The notes beneath the pieces were generated by a model that saw only the letters and a list, made by a program, of their open reading frames with translations, was not told where the DNA came from and ran no database searches. Made by a program: the position numbers and the translations under genes. From Piper betle (taxonomy: Eukaryota; Streptophyta; Magnoliopsida; Piperales; Piperaceae): a DNA stretch of 64,000 bases. Below, piece by piece: positions 1 through 12,753 of the stretch. Location of the stretch: the NCBI GenBank assembly GCA_033002965.1, contig JAURVB010006379.1, forward strand, positions 1 to 64,000. Direction: 5' to 3'. Position 1 is the first letter of the stretch. Every line of letters begins with the position of its first letter.

Positions 1-1265
1 TATAATTACTTAGTTGTCTTTCGGATGCGTTGCAGAGTCCCTACAGACGTACGTTAACCCCGGGTAGTGTTGTATGGAATGGAGCTATTGCCTGTTCATG
101 CCCTTATATGGAGTACAGAGCCCACTTCATCAACTGCTTCTGGGTCAAGTGACCCAGTTGCTTCTCCATCATCTTCTAATGCCAGAGGCGGCACCTTTGC
201 CTGGAAGGGAGTACCTAACTTATAAGGATCAGATGTTGGTCGGTTACTCCTCCCTCCCTCTGGATCAACTAATTAGACTTGCCCTCCCCATTAACAAAAT
301 ATATAATTTGTCATGATATCATTTCCAAATTTTAAACTGTTCACTGAACAATCAATGATGGAGAATACCAACGAATCATTAAACAACACACAATTTAACA
401 ATCAATTAACTATGCATACTAATAGTATTTTATTTCATTTAAACTAATTTTAAAAAAATTTTGACCGCATTTCTTCTAAAAAAATTGGGTTTTATTCCAT
501 CTGGAAAATTCAAATATGAAAAGTCAAAATCATTCATATTTTCCATGCAATCAATAATATTGGCGTTCACGTATTTAACGGAAGCAGTCAACGCATCCAC
601 ATTAAAACGTATATATTCAATAACTTCAACGCATTTAAATTTCAGTCTACCTTATTAAATAATCATACTTGTATATTGATTCCAAAATTAACATCATAAA
701 AACAATTATAATATTTATCTAAGATAATAAAAAAAAAAACTAACTTCTTACCTTCGTCCACGATCAGCATCAATATGGACACAGTCCGGCGTGGCAGTGT
801 AGAACGACTGATACGGGCACCGGCGGGAACTTGCCGACAATGAGGAAGATGACCGCTGTGGGGTCCGCAGTCGACATGGTCAGTGGTCGATCCGAGAGGG
901 GATCGGTGACCTCACACTACCCTTGTCTCATTGGGAGGGAGTCGGTCCGAGAGGGGATTGGTTCTAGGGGGGTCATCGGGAAATGGGGAAGTTCTCGCCG
1001 GCGTCAGGGATGGTAGTTTCCGTTGACAATGGGGCACGATCGACGATCGATAAGGGATGTAGCCTGCTTCCTCAGGCGGCCAGTGTCTCACTGACCCGGT
1101 CGGGACAGTGGCCAAGGACTTGCTGACCACAGCGCATACGACCGGTGACTCCTCGGCCACTGCTGAACGCGACCCCTCCTCTACCGACTCACTCACGGCG
1201 CCTGTGGTTCCTGATCGGCCGGAACTGACTTAGACACAATCGACGCCGACGGCGGCTGTAGGGCA
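1..1265. other. Stretch without a recognisable gene
   Basis: The first 780 bases are AT-rich with only short open frames. From about 780 to 1265 the base composition rises in GC and short frames open on both strands, but none shows a domain, a convincing splice pattern or a recognisable protein. I see nothing that supports a gene here. Confidence 0.5.
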
Positions 1266-1379
1266 ACTTCTCCGGTGGTGGGGACGGCGGAGGACAACGC
1301 CGGCGGCAATGATGACAACCAGTATGGCAGCGCTAGCGTTGGAAAAATTTTGGTTCTTTTTTTCACCAATTCCAAGGTT

Positions 1380-1600
1380 TGACACGGCTAACACCGTGGC
1401 ACTTACCGTGGCATGAGTAGTGCCCAGTCTTAGCCACGGGGTTGCCACCAAAACGGCCATGACGTAATCAAAAAAATTGCCTCATCTATTAAAATTGGCC
1501 ACGGAGTGGCGGTGATAGTCCCGTGGCTATTTTGCCATTACATTTGTCATGGCAATTGTAGCTGTGGCGATTTTTTTACTGTGTTCGACTCTTCACAAAC
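1380..1600. repeat. Cluster of CCGTGGC / GCCACGG motifs
   Basis: The heptamer CCGTGGC or its complement GCCACGG occurs at least five times within about 170 bases, in both orientations. Reiterated short subterminal motifs of this kind are known from the ends of CACTA (En/Spm) transposons, where they bind transposase. No CACTA terminus was found beside them, so assignment to that superfamily is only an inference. Confidence 0.4.
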
Positions 1601-2866
1601 GTTTTTTCTAAAAAAAAATTAAAGAAAGTGAATAGCCTAATGTTAACGAGTAAATTTTTTTTATGTATCCAAACATGCAATAAAATTTTATAAAAAGTGA
1701 TTTCTTTTATTTTTTTCAAGAATCAATTATTTATTTTCTCTCTTTTTCTTGCTTTCTAAACAAATCCTAAATTACTTTGATGATAATCATCTAATGACAA
1801 ATGCGTTGGGCCTCTGTGGCCAATCTGGCCCAATATTTGACCGCGATGGGCCCACCATATAAATTTCAAGCCAGGCCAGGCCCGCCTCAAAAGGTGCCCA
1901 ACCTGGCCCGCGTATAAAGGTAGCCACGCTGGCGCCAGCCGATAGGCCAACCCATCAAACCAGCTCACCCCAGCCTAACGAACCCAAATATAATATATAA
2001 ATATAAATAATACATATATATATATATATATATTAAACATATATATATCTCCGGAAACAAAAGCAAAAATATTTTTTCAATTTTTTCCAGAAAAGGAAAG
2101 TCAAAAAGGGGTAGCAGCTCAACTTACCCTTTCAAGGTCCAAGAGGTACCTATCCGACCAATCGAGTTTGGTGGGATATTGCTAAATCAAACCCACCAAT
2201 CATTTTAAGTCTTTGTATCAAATTCAATTATTTATTATTTAAATTTTTAATACACTTAAGTCCCAACCTGACTATGACAATCAACGGTTTAGTAAATTTA
2301 AACCCGACCATTTAAATCTGATTATAATATTAAAAAATTATATTTATATAATAAATAAACACAATTAAAAATAATTATTTAAAATTATAAGGAGATTAAT
2401 TAGGCTAATATAAAAATAAATAAATTTGAATAGATATTAATTATATATATAAATAAACATGTTTTTATGACAAATTATAATAAAAATATAATTTTTTAAA
2501 ATTTTATATTATTAATTTTGGGTACCTGATATCTAATACCCAAAGCCTAACCTGACCAATATAAAACTGAAACCTAATTATTTAAAACCACTATTATATA
2601 AATATTAAATTCAAATCATTAAGATTTGGTCGACTTGCAAGTACTTGCAGAATCCTGGTCCAACCAAAATGGGACACAATTCGCCTTCTTTCCTTTTCCA
2701 AAAGATTTTTTTCCTAACAAAATAATGAAAATTTTTGCCTTCTTTTCAACAGACAACAAGCCTCTCAGCCTCATGGGCCCCTCCTGGCCTAGCCTCCTCT
2801 ATGGTGGCTCCTAGGCTTGGCTGGGCCAGGTCAAAGAACGTGGTCATCTGCTAGGGTAAAACATAA
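1601..2866. other. AT-rich stretch without a gene
   Basis: This is AT-rich DNA with a (TA)n tract near 2013-2033 and a GC-richer patch at 1795-1980 in which GGCC-type words recur (TGGCCCA, GGCCAGGC, CTGGCCC), which looks like a degraded repeat. No coding signal is visible. Confidence 0.5.
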
Positions 2867-3338
2867 GGGTGAGGATTAAGTTAGTTTGATTCCCAACGGT
2901 TTAAGTTGAATTACATTAACCCGGTATTGTAATAAGAATTAAACTAAAATTTTTTAAAATTGAACCCGAATCAAAATATTTTGGTTAATTTAGTTTTAAT
3001 TGAATAATATCAAGATTTCTAAAAATAGACTTGTTTAATTATTTGAAGAAAATTATATCTTCATTTAGTTAAGATAATCATTTAATAAATAATTCTAAAT
3101 ATATATATCATTTTAAACAAATAAAAATTTATCATAGAAATTTTTGAATATTTTTTATAGTTTGATTATTTCATTTTTTTCGGTTAATTCAGATTCAATT
3201 TGGGTGCCGAATGAAAATATCAATATACATTTTAATTTGTCTGCATTCTAAAAATCAAACCGAATTAATTCAAAACCAAAATAAATTAATATTTTATTCA
3301 ATTCGATTTTCATTTTCTCCAAATGATACTCAACCCCA
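2867..3338. mobile_element. MITE-like element with imperfect inverted ends
   Basis: The left end reads GGGTGAGGATTAAG and the right end, read on the other strand, begins GGGGTTGAGTATCA, an imperfect inverted repeat. The interior is AT-rich and repeats words such as AACCGAATTAA and TTCGGTTAATT in both orientations, as small non-autonomous DNA transposons of plants do. I could not settle a target-site duplication, so the limits are approximate. Confidence 0.45.
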
Positions 3339-4168
3339 ACGAGGCGAGCTTGATTACATTTACTTTTAAGTCTGACACGCGTGAACCTGCAGGAGCATAT
3401 AAAAAATGTTTTGGCCTTAGGTGGAACCGAAAAATTGTCAAATGAACAGCATCCAGTTGGCGATCAAGTCCAGAAAAATCATCCTCTCATCAGTAAATTT
3501 ATGGCCCTTCAATAATTTCGTAATTGTTAACAATATTAATCTCAATGTTTTGTAAAATCCTACCACCTAAAAAACAGCCTTTAGTAAGTACTTTAGAATG
3601 ACACCAAAATAGGCGTAACCAGCAAAAACATCGGATTTACGTCGATTAAAATAAGAACTCAAATCTAGATAAGATTTTCGAGTTCGTTTGATTGTCATAG
3701 GAGATCTTGGTCCAACAAGTATGCCCAGCAAAAAAATTCGGACTCGCAAGGCAAACATAACATTCACACAGCAGAACTCAAATCTTGACAAGTTTACGAG
3801 TTCATCTGTTGGCCCCAATCATAACACATTTTGAAGCCGCTTATGAAGCATAACTGGCTGGCAATTAATGACCAATAAACAACATTAAGGCACAATAAGA
3901 TACGAGGCCAGGATGTGCTCTCACTATGAGGTCATAACTTAACCCCCTTTATAGGAAACTTTAACAGTAGCCATTTATGTAATCATTCATGTAATCATGG
4001 ACGGCTAAGAGCCCTCATACTACCTTTTTGTCATAAGATAATAGAAGATACGCCATACATATAGTTAGGGAACTGTTAAAAAATAACATATAGCTAGAAA
4101 AGCATATAAGTTCAACGGGTGATTTCTCAAACCATCATAGATCCAGCATATGTAAACTCAAAAAGCAG

Positions 4169-4673
4169 CGGGGTGTAAACGAGCCGAGCCAAGTAAGGAT
4201 ATTTTTGAATTCGACGTAATTTTTATTAAACATATTTAAACTTATTTGAGTATTTGACGAGCTTTGATATATTATAGGTCGAGCTAAACTCGTTTAAAAT
4301 TCATAGTATTTAAATTTGACTCATGTTTGACCTGGTATATTCAAATCGAATTTGAATCGAACAAATACTTATATTTAGCTCGTGCTCAACTTATATAAAA
4401 TCAATTTTTTTTTAACACCATGTAAATTCAATATGACCTCAATAGTATTGACGAGCCGAGTCGAGCAGAATATTTTTTCAAGTTTAAACACATCAAGCTC
4501 GAATTTTGAGTCAAACAAAGTCGAACACTCTTTAGCTCAAGTTTTGTTTATTATTAAACGAACTATTTATTTCGAGCCAAGTATTTTTTTGAACACAAAA
4601 TTAAAGAGCACGAGTTGCCGAATCGAACCAAACATAAAATATTTGCGAGTAGGTTTGACTTATTTACATCCTT
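4169..4673. mobile_element. Non-autonomous hAT-like element
   Basis: The ends are imperfect inverted repeats: CGGGGTGTAAACGAGCC on the left and AAGGATGTAAATAAGTC read inward from the right. The flanks AAAAGCAG (4161-4168) and AACAGCAG (4674-4681) match at 7 of 8 positions, consistent with an old 8-bp target-site duplication, the hAT signature. The interior repeats GAGCCGAG, GAGCTAAACTCG and similar words in both orientations and has no ORF. This sequence type (GAGCCGAGC.. CTCG) is a common small repeat of plant genomes. A decayed relative may lie at 41740-41960. Confidence 0.6.
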
Positions 4674-4901
4674 AACAGCAGTTAACCAACCTAAAAAAAT
4701 CAACCAAAGCTCAAAGCACCCGACGTCCCGCATTTTCTCCGAGCACCCTAACCTGTCCAGGAGATAATCTAGTATAACTATGCCACAGCACATAGCTAAG
4801 TTACCAACAATAAGCACACGGCAATAACAAGCTCCTCAAAATATGCTGTTGTACTATTACTTACTTACAGAGGTGATAATTTGTAAGCGAGTTCATGGCA
4901 G

Positions 4902-7900
4902 CTACCATCGCGGAAACAAGGGTCCTGTGCCGCCAGGCTTTTCTGCATCGAGTAGGCTCGAGTAGCAACATAACTGATTGACAATGGTGGCCAGCGATTG
5001 ATCCTGACGTAGTGCTGCCTGATCCCATTTACCAACCACAACGCTGGTTACAATTGAGTATGAGCACTCATGACCTCCCCATACATTGTCATCAGGATCT
5101 GCAGTCACGCACCCATCTTTGTGAAAGTAACGTCGCATTGGAGGACCACTGCCGTTTCCGCCAATATTCTGGGGCTGTCTGCGCGCATGCGTTAAGAACA
5201 AGCCATTGAGTTTACAGAATATCTTTGTAAAGGCGACTTACCCCACAAGATGTTCATTTAAAAAAACAATTTGATTGCATGTTTCCATACGTCATTCAAT
5301 ACTTCCTAATCGCCTTGTTAATGTATATAAGAAGAGATGTGGAGAACAGATTACTCAAATTTCAAAACCTTATAAATATTCCACTAGCTTTCTTCTACAA
5401 CAGCCTTACTTAACTAAAGTAAACCCCCTAGATGTATTCATGATGGACACACAGCATAAGGAGAGGTCTCATCATAAGGGAAATTCAGAGAACTCATTTT
5501 CTATTTACGCATTTCTTTTCCTTTTCCTTTTCTAAAATGCCACCCATTTCCCATACATATTTCAGATAAAAAGCTCTCTGCATTAAAAGATAAAACATGC
5601 AGTAGCAATAATACTACTTTCTTAAAAGTAAAGTCAAGCCCCTAGATGATGTGGCACATAATAATAAGAAGGCTTAAGAGGTTAGTCAAGCTTGGAATTA
5701 CTAATGCTCTTGTGATTGTAGCCTTAACCTATAAATATATAGAAAACGAACGAATATTGGCAATTCAAATCCAATATGAGTCTCTTAGTTTTATCTTACT
5801 TCTTCTATCTCTATCTACTCTCTCCCTTTCAACCCTACTATTTTCGTCTCTTCAAAAATATTCTCACTACATCAAATTAGTATCAGAGCATCGATCCCAT
5901 GGCCTCCTCTTCAAAGCAAACTACTTCCCAAAACAACACTGACGATCATATGAAAAGGATGATGAAAAAAATGAAGTTTCTTTTCCTACCTCAATTTTAA
6001 GCCTTGAAGAACGCCTGTCTCGGAGCCCCTCAATTGCAGAGCGTTAATTTGCACACGGGGCATGGATCATCTTCTAGCGGCGATAAAGGAAAGGGAATTC
6101 AGCAGTTTGGCAGCCAACCCATCACCAATCAACCTTTTGGCATCCAAGTGCAGACCATCCAATCTCAAGGCAACATCCTAGCTCTCTCACATGGGCGACA
6201 CGACTCTGTCACTCAATTGCCACTCAAAGATTTTTATGTGTGTGAGCAAACCCTTTTATTCCTCTCATTGTTATTGATCATTCCAAGTTTTTCAATCAAA
6301 ATTTACATCTTCAGGTTTGGATTGAATGCCACTGGAGTGATTGGATGAATCAACTTCTGCCCATTGTCATTATGTTAATATCTGTTTCTTTTGGACTTTA
6401 TTGGTATATATGAAGGCTCCGTAGACCTGGATACTTTGTTACAACTGTTCAGGTTTTAATTAAAGACCTTATCTTGACGTTTCTTCAGATTTCACTAATG
6501 CAGAACTCAAGGGCCAGTTCTTGTTCACCAGGGAGTTTGGCGCAGCACAAAATACTAAGAAGACTTATAACCTACGGCCTAAGAAGGCAAAAGGTTAGGA
6601 GGTTGGTCAAGCTTGGAAAAACTAATGGTCTTCTTAGAAAACTAATGTTCTTGGGGAACCCATAGTTTCTTGTCACCATTATATGGTTGTAGTCTTTACC
6701 TATGTTTATGTAGAGAAGGATCAAACATCGACAATTCAAATCCAATATGAATGAAATATCTTAATTGTATCTTACGTCTACTATCTCTTTCTACCCTTTC
6801 TTTCTCAACCCTCCAACCTCTTCTTAGCCCTCCTATTTTCGTCCATCTTCCCCCAACAATAATCTTACACATCACTAAATGAATTCATACATGAACAGGC
6901 AGAATTATGAGGTCACATCGGGAAAATCCAGGTAATTCAATTTTCTAATCATACATTTCTTTCTTTTCCTTTTCTAAAGAACCAACAATTTCTCATCCGC
7001 ATTTCAAATTAAAAAGCTCAGTTGAATTAAAAGAACAGAATACAACCTTTGCAAAGTGAAACTGCCAAACATGATCACAGAGGTCTTCATTATGCGGCTC
7101 TAAAAAAGACAGGCTCCAACATATAAGATTAACTTCATGGCAACATAATGTACAAGACTTAAAAAATCTCATCAAACAAAATTTATGCCCAGCTGAGAGG
7201 ACTGTGATACTCACGGGCGGTAGCACTGCACAGTATGAGTAAAGAAACAAAAAGTTCAACAGCAAATATTCAGCCTTCAAGTATGAATATGAAAACCAAA
7301 CCCACCAAAGACAAAACAATTATCAACCAGGTAATAACAATTGAACCAAAATAAATTCACATTATACTCGTAGTTTAGGACCCACAAATGTTAACCACAC
7401 AAGTGGCCGCCATTAATAAGGCTTTGTTTTTTAAAGATTTGCCCCATGAAAGCCCAATCTGCTTCCTTCAATTATCAAAACAATCTAACCAGAAGAAAGG
7501 GAGGCAACTTCCAAAACCATCCTATTCAGAGGTTATATGAATGAACAAGACTGATTTGGCAATTGATAAGAAAGAAAATGTTCAAAAGAAATATGTCGTA
7601 GATATATGCCCATGAGAACCTAACTTGACTTTAAAACCGTCTAAATAATTTCACCCAGAAGAAGAGGAAACCAACAAAATAATCTTAAATTTTCAAATTG
7701 AAAGATGATTTAGAGTTTTGAAGTGAAAATTGATTTGCACCCACTCGAACAAACGCCAAACTTGATTGAACAACTCAAAGATGAATTTGAAGAACTGTCA
7801 ACTGATACAAGGCATTTCTTTTCCTTAACTTATAGATAATATGGTCGTTTATATATGATGATTCATCAAAGTAATTTACTGCAAACATCAGCCAGTACTT

Positions 7901-8719
7901 ACACGTTTTCCATCACGGAAGGAGAAAGAGTACGCCTGTAACTTTTTTATCCCTGGAGTCATAGATAAACGAGGAAGGTGTGCCTTGCCCTCCCACAATT
8001 CATCTACCTGAAAATGAAAATACAGCTCTCATTTCGACACGATATTTCATCAAGCAAATACAGTCTATCAACAAAGTAATGATCTGAAAGAAACAGATTT
8101 TGTCAGATGTTCTGATCAAACTATTGGGCATAAGCAGAGAAAACACAAACGATAGCCCCAGAAAACAAGGCATCAGACATGATATTTTTATAAAAGACAA
8201 AAGAAAGAGTCATCAACAGACCATGCAAGCGAAACAATATAAATTCTGCTATAATTGTTATCCAAAGTGACTTGGACAAGCGTCACAAATTATTCTCTGC
8301 TATAAATGAAACACAAAATTTTCAATCTATTGTAAGCACTCAAAAATGCTTGTAATAGAACCAACATCTAGACTTGTATTTCTTTTCACAGAAAGCTTGC
8401 ACCATAAACACCAAAGTTAGTGTAGCAGCAATCATCATTTAAGGAAAGTTCTTTTTCCGGCTAATGGAAGATAGACTATGAACGTGTCAGAGAACTTTTA
8501 CACTAACCATGGGACGCCAAAGCAAGTCGCTGGAAGAAAACGAGAGACAAGGAGAGTACGTGCCTCGCTGAATGCGTCAAGATGACTCCGAACCTTCGAT
8601 AAGATGTCTGGACCAAGCACTATAAGTGCGTCTTTGGCCTGACTCCCCATCCCTTCGACTACATCTTTGTCTGTTTCCCTCAGCCGTTTCTTTCCCTTCC
8701 CTTTCTCTCGATCCACCAT
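4902..8719 (-). pseudogene. F-box protein gene resembling SKIP31, degraded
   Basis: Recognisable pieces on the minus strand, in order: an F-box-like start (ATG at 8719; LGPDILSKVRSHLDAFSEAR), an exon 8007-7903 (VDELWEGKAHLPRL..FRDGKR, 35 codons, good splice sites), a short exon 7099-7047 (HNEDLCDHVWQFHFAK) and a last exon 5178-4902 ending TGPLFPRW-stop. The order and motifs match the plant F-box family of SKIP31, which recruits targets to SCF ubiquitin ligases through SKP1. The frame is broken repeatedly. Part of the F-box helix after LLVSR is missing with a frame change. In the last exon APEYWR, GPPMRRYF..VWGGHE, HYVRINRWP and CYSSLLDAEK lie in alternating frames, with segments expected between them absent. 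An LTR element sits between the third and last exons. I call it a pseudogene. The SKIP31 name rests on remembered family motifs. Confidence 0.72.
5650..6885 (+). mobile_element. Short degraded LTR retroelement
   Basis: Two related direct repeats, about 5660-5870 and 6575-6880, share blocks such as GTTAGTCAAGCTTGGA / GTTGGTCAAGCTTGGA, GGCAATTCAAATCCAATATGA / GACAATTCAAATCCAATATGA and CCTATTTTCGTC. Directly after the left copy comes TTAGTATCAGAGC (5876-5888), close to the TGGTATCAGAGC primer-binding site complementary to initiator Met-tRNA used by plant LTR elements. The interior is only about 0.7 kb and holds a broken gag-like frame starting near 5899 with stops and shifts; no reverse transcriptase is left. 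It is either a terminal-repeat element in miniature or a deletion remnant of a larger copia/gypsy element. It lies inside the F-box pseudogene. Confidence 0.6.
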
Positions 8720-11700
8720 CTCCCTTCCCTTTCCTCTTCCATGGTACCCCCATCTTCATCCACCAGATCCTTTTCTGATCAAGGTGGCGACCAGCCATCG
8801 TCAGGCTCCTTTCCTGGTCGAGGTGGTGGCCAGCCATCCTTAACGGGGTCTGATTCATCCATGAGATGAAACAGATAGAAGTATTTGGGACTGGTTCTTG
8901 TGAATCTAGTGAGAGTTTAGGCAAAAAGGTTGGCGTTTTACTGCAAGCGGTGAAACAAGAGAAGTGTGAAAGGGCCAGAGTCAGCCAGGGGTAGAAAAGA
9001 GGTCTAAATGCTGCCAAGAATCCCTGTTTTGAAGCTGGAGTGCATGCAAAAGATCAGCGTGGGCCTTGCAACTGTCAAAGTCTCCTTCTCTGGCACGCAT
9101 TTGTTTCTTGATCTGGAAACGAGCTGTGAGATTGCATGCCGCCGTTTGATTGGGAAAAGCACGTGTGGAGCATTACTACTTTGGGTTAAAGCCGGCGCAA
9201 TTGACCGGCAGTAAGCAGCTGTACTATCCACACCGCCGCAATGCTAGTCTGTTCCTTCGGCGATCTTCTTGGAAGTTTGCCAAAAGAAAATACAAACTCT
9301 TCGTTAGCTTGAACTCCGCCTCTTTAAGCCAGCACCCTGCGAAAGAGGCATTTCATCGTTTTCGGCCATATTAATCCTCCCTTGGTCAGACACAACGGCA
9401 TATTCCAAGAATTTACATTCATTGTTCTTACAATAAAGCTCAAATGTGCACCTTGAAATCTGTATTTGCAGAAACTGGCAGTCATGAGTGTGGGGCCTTG
9501 GCTGAGCCAAATGGCAATACTGGTAAAGACAATATATGTAGAAACTATTTTTATTTTGTACATTAACATACAAGCATCATCTTTGATCAACAATATCTAC
9601 CATTGCCATCGGTTAGTGCGGAGAACGTAGTAGTAATCTTCAGGGTGGTGGCCTAGCAGGATAAAAAGGAACCTTCATGGTGGTGAGCTCAGGTAACCTT
9701 TTACCTTCTACTGCAGCGAGTACATGTCAGATCTTCTACGACACGGTTGAACAGTGTGCGGATAGAAAAACGAATAGTACAACTGCACAAGATTTTCTTC
9801 TAAACAAAGAAGGATAAAACGATACCAAAACGGAACTAACGGCTCCTCAAGCACAGCCAGTACCACTGCAATCCCGAAAATGCTTCCCAACTGAAATTTG
9901 ATAACGTTCACACATTGAGAAACTGGAAACGATTATATATATGCTTATTTATTCAAAAGTTACTTATACAATGAGACCCGATAATAGCGAGATTCGTCGT
10001 GAAAAAAATGTAGCAGCATTGACGGCGAGACCTTCAAAAAAATGGCACTGTTCACTTATCTGCCGTAAAGGCACATGAATATCAAAATAAAAATCACGAA
10101 ATTTTGATGCAAATTTTTTTTTTATAAAAAGCACAGGAATCGCGTGAAAATCATCAAGAGAAACCATCACTGGGAAAACTATTAAAAAGTTTTAGTGCAC
10201 CTTGTATTTTTACGCAGTTCAGCCCAACAAGGTGCGCGCAGGAAGCTCATATATCTTCACAAATGTGGCTGAAAGCCTCAAACAAAACCTCAAGAGAAGG
10301 GAAGCTAAAGCAGCTGGTCGAGCTGCCTACCCAGCCACCGCCTCAATCAAAGCCTCACGAAAAGGGAAGCTAAGGGTTGCTCCAGCTGCCGACTACCACC
10401 ATCAGAAAAATGCATGGTTCCATGGCCAAAGCCTAATGTAACATCCTTCAAAAAAACAAGCCTAATCTAATAGTTTAATTATGAGGCCATATTCAATTTC
10501 AGGCGCCACGGCTATTGAATAATTAGAAAATCATATCTGCGGGCTGCACACTCCCATGCTCCTAGAAGATGTATTTTGATATGTGCAAAACTGGAAAAGG
10601 TCGCCTATGAAAATATCAGAAAGCGAGGACGATAATAATCATCCGACCATGACAAATAACTTCTATAAGATCCACCGAAGATTTTAAAAAATCAAAGATT
10701 AGGAAGCGTACGTTCCAGCGATATTACATCCAAGATGTTCTTACACGTTAAATCTATTCACAAGATTGGAGAACAATACATCGAGGATGTTCTCACATGT
10801 TAATTCTGACACACAAGATTGGAGGAATAGGATAACCTAAATCTCCAAAGCTTCAGCACCACAAACCCTTCTTTCCAATGGTGCTCTAAAAAATAAAATA
10901 ATTCAACGTGTTTCTATCAGGGGGAGTTTTATTTATAGTTAAACCCAATAAAACTCCTCCGTGAATATGTATCCCTTAATACTCGTACTACAAATAGAAG
11001 AAGTATTTAATAATAATTAGAATTTAATTAAATTAATTTTCTTAAATAGGAAAATCTTAATAAATTTAAAATCTCCCAAAATATTGGACATAATTAACTA
11101 CCTCCAACAGCCACAATATAGTAAAGCCGGGACAATCAATTTGATAAGCACTTCGATAGTAGTACATCGCTCCCGTTGTCATACAGTTTTAAACTATATG
11201 TACGAGTCACAAGCATGCTGCACTGTATGCTTGAAACATCCAAACGAAAACCTCAGTTCCAAGGGTTCGCCGCCCTACACATCATACATACAATACATAC
11301 TAGGAGGAAAATAGATGCTTCAAAAAAAGCCCAAAAAAACGGAATATTTAAGCTGTTTTCCGCTGGCAACGATCCACCTATGTATCTTGTCAAATAAAAT
11401 TATAAATTTTAAATCTGCACCAAAAATAATAATAAAGTAATAATAACAACAATAACGGCTTGGTCAAGTAATAAAAAAATAAAGTTCTTCAAAACTTCCA
11501 AAATGTTACGCGAAGACCTGGCGATATGACTGAAATCAAATAGCACAACCCTTGAAGCTTAAAAAAGCTATCTCAATGTTGCCAAAGCGTTGGCAATGGG
11601 AAGGCTGTATGGCAAGCAATACTCCACGGGAACATATGACATCGATTACAAAACAATCTGGCATGAGACATGAACGCGATAAATTAAAATCAGAGGCACC

Positions 11701-11976
11701 AATGCACGGAAGAGTTCAACAGATAACCATAGACGTGACAATCAACAGCACGTCAATACTCCCCAATGTTGTATAAATCAAAGCATCCCACAAAGTCATC
11801 CCGCACTATTTTCCATACCATATCCCTCCATCATAGTAAATAATATACAACAGATCAATACGAAAAAGGCATATCATCACTCAGCAATTTGTATACGAAT
11901 CGATACACCAGACAAAAAACCCCTACATTTCACAACAAAAACTTCTACTTGCAAATAACAAAGCTATCCCTTATTT
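8720..11976. other. Stretch without a recognisable gene
   Basis: Short open frames occur on both strands (for example 9008-9374 and 10202-10441), but none shows a domain or a consistent splice pattern. At 10726-10830 a unit of about 52 bases is present twice (ACATCCAAGATGTTCTTACA and ACATCGAGGATGTTCTCACA, each followed by a CACAAGATTGGAG block). Near 10920-10960 an inverted pair GGGGGAGTTTTATT / AATAAAACTCCTCC flanks a CTATAAATA on the minus strand, which resembles an LTR promoter, but no element border was found. Confidence 0.45.
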
Positions 11977-12753
11977 CATAGTTGAAAAAATTGGAATCGG
12001 AATTAATTTTTGAGGGAGTCACTTAATCGGATCGAATCGGTTTAAATCGGTTTATTTGAATTGGTCTAAATCGGTCATATACAAAAATTTTAACTTAATC
12101 AAAATTGGTGGGTTATTAATTAAAGAACATATTATTTTAATATTATGATATGTATTATCTTTTATGGTATTTTTTATATTTTTTTGGATTTTTTAAAAAT
12201 TATTTAGAATTAGTTATTATTTTTTACTTGAGTCGAATTCGAATCAAGTTTTAATTACGAGAATGCCACGACTATTTCTTTATTTTTTTCCACTGTTCTC
12301 TCCCACACCTGTTGCCCTCCTTACCCCGCCACCGCCGCTGCCGCACCCCGCTAGCCCCGCCCCGTCCCTCCCCATCGTTGCCGCCTTGCTCCCCGCTCCC
12401 CTGCTGCCCCTGCTCTCCCCCCCCCAACCCCGCCCCGCCCCGCACTGCACTATCACCCCCTTCCACACCGACTTGGTTGTCCACCGCACACGTCCTGGTC
12501 GTCCTCCTACCGCCATGCACTGCCACCTCTTTCTGCCCCTCCAAAACCTCTCCCCCCCCCGCCGCCGCCCCCCCCCTTCGTTGCCCAGTTGCCACCCTCG
12601 CCACTCGCTGCTCACCACTTGCCGTTGCCATCCCGTCTATCACCATTGTTTGGAATTAGCTGATTTGGGCCGATTCACGGACTGATTCGTATGAAGACTA
12701 ATTTAGCTGGTTTTTTGAATTGGAAACCCTTCGATCCGATTTTTGTAACTCAG
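11977..12753 (-). mobile_element. hAT-like element, old copy of the CATAGTTG family
   Basis: It begins CATAGTTGAAAAAATTGG and follows, base block by base block, the reverse complement of the right half of the element at 35540-36428: TCGGTCATATA, a long AT stretch with TTATTTAGAATTA, then a TTGA..TCAA inverted motif and TTTTAATTACGAGAATGCCAC, then a C-rich island (12290-12650). The right end near TGTAACTCAG is too diverged for a clear inverted repeat, and the flanks CCTTATTT / CCCTCATC match only partly. Frames open through the C-rich island on both strands are compositional and not genes. Confidence 0.6.

Noticed and set aside
831..1460. Frames on both strands of the GC-richer patch near 0.8-1.4 kb
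   Set aside because: No domain, no splice structure and overlapping frames on opposite strands.
9008..9374. Overlapping frames considered as an upstream exon of the F-box gene
   Set aside because: No family similarity, and frames are open on both strands. An in-frame stop precedes the ATG at 8719, so no link to the F-box frame was found.
12263..12685. Proline-rich plus-strand frame and Gly/Arg-rich minus-strand frames
   Set aside because: C-rich island of an old hAT-like copy; composition alone keeps the frames open.
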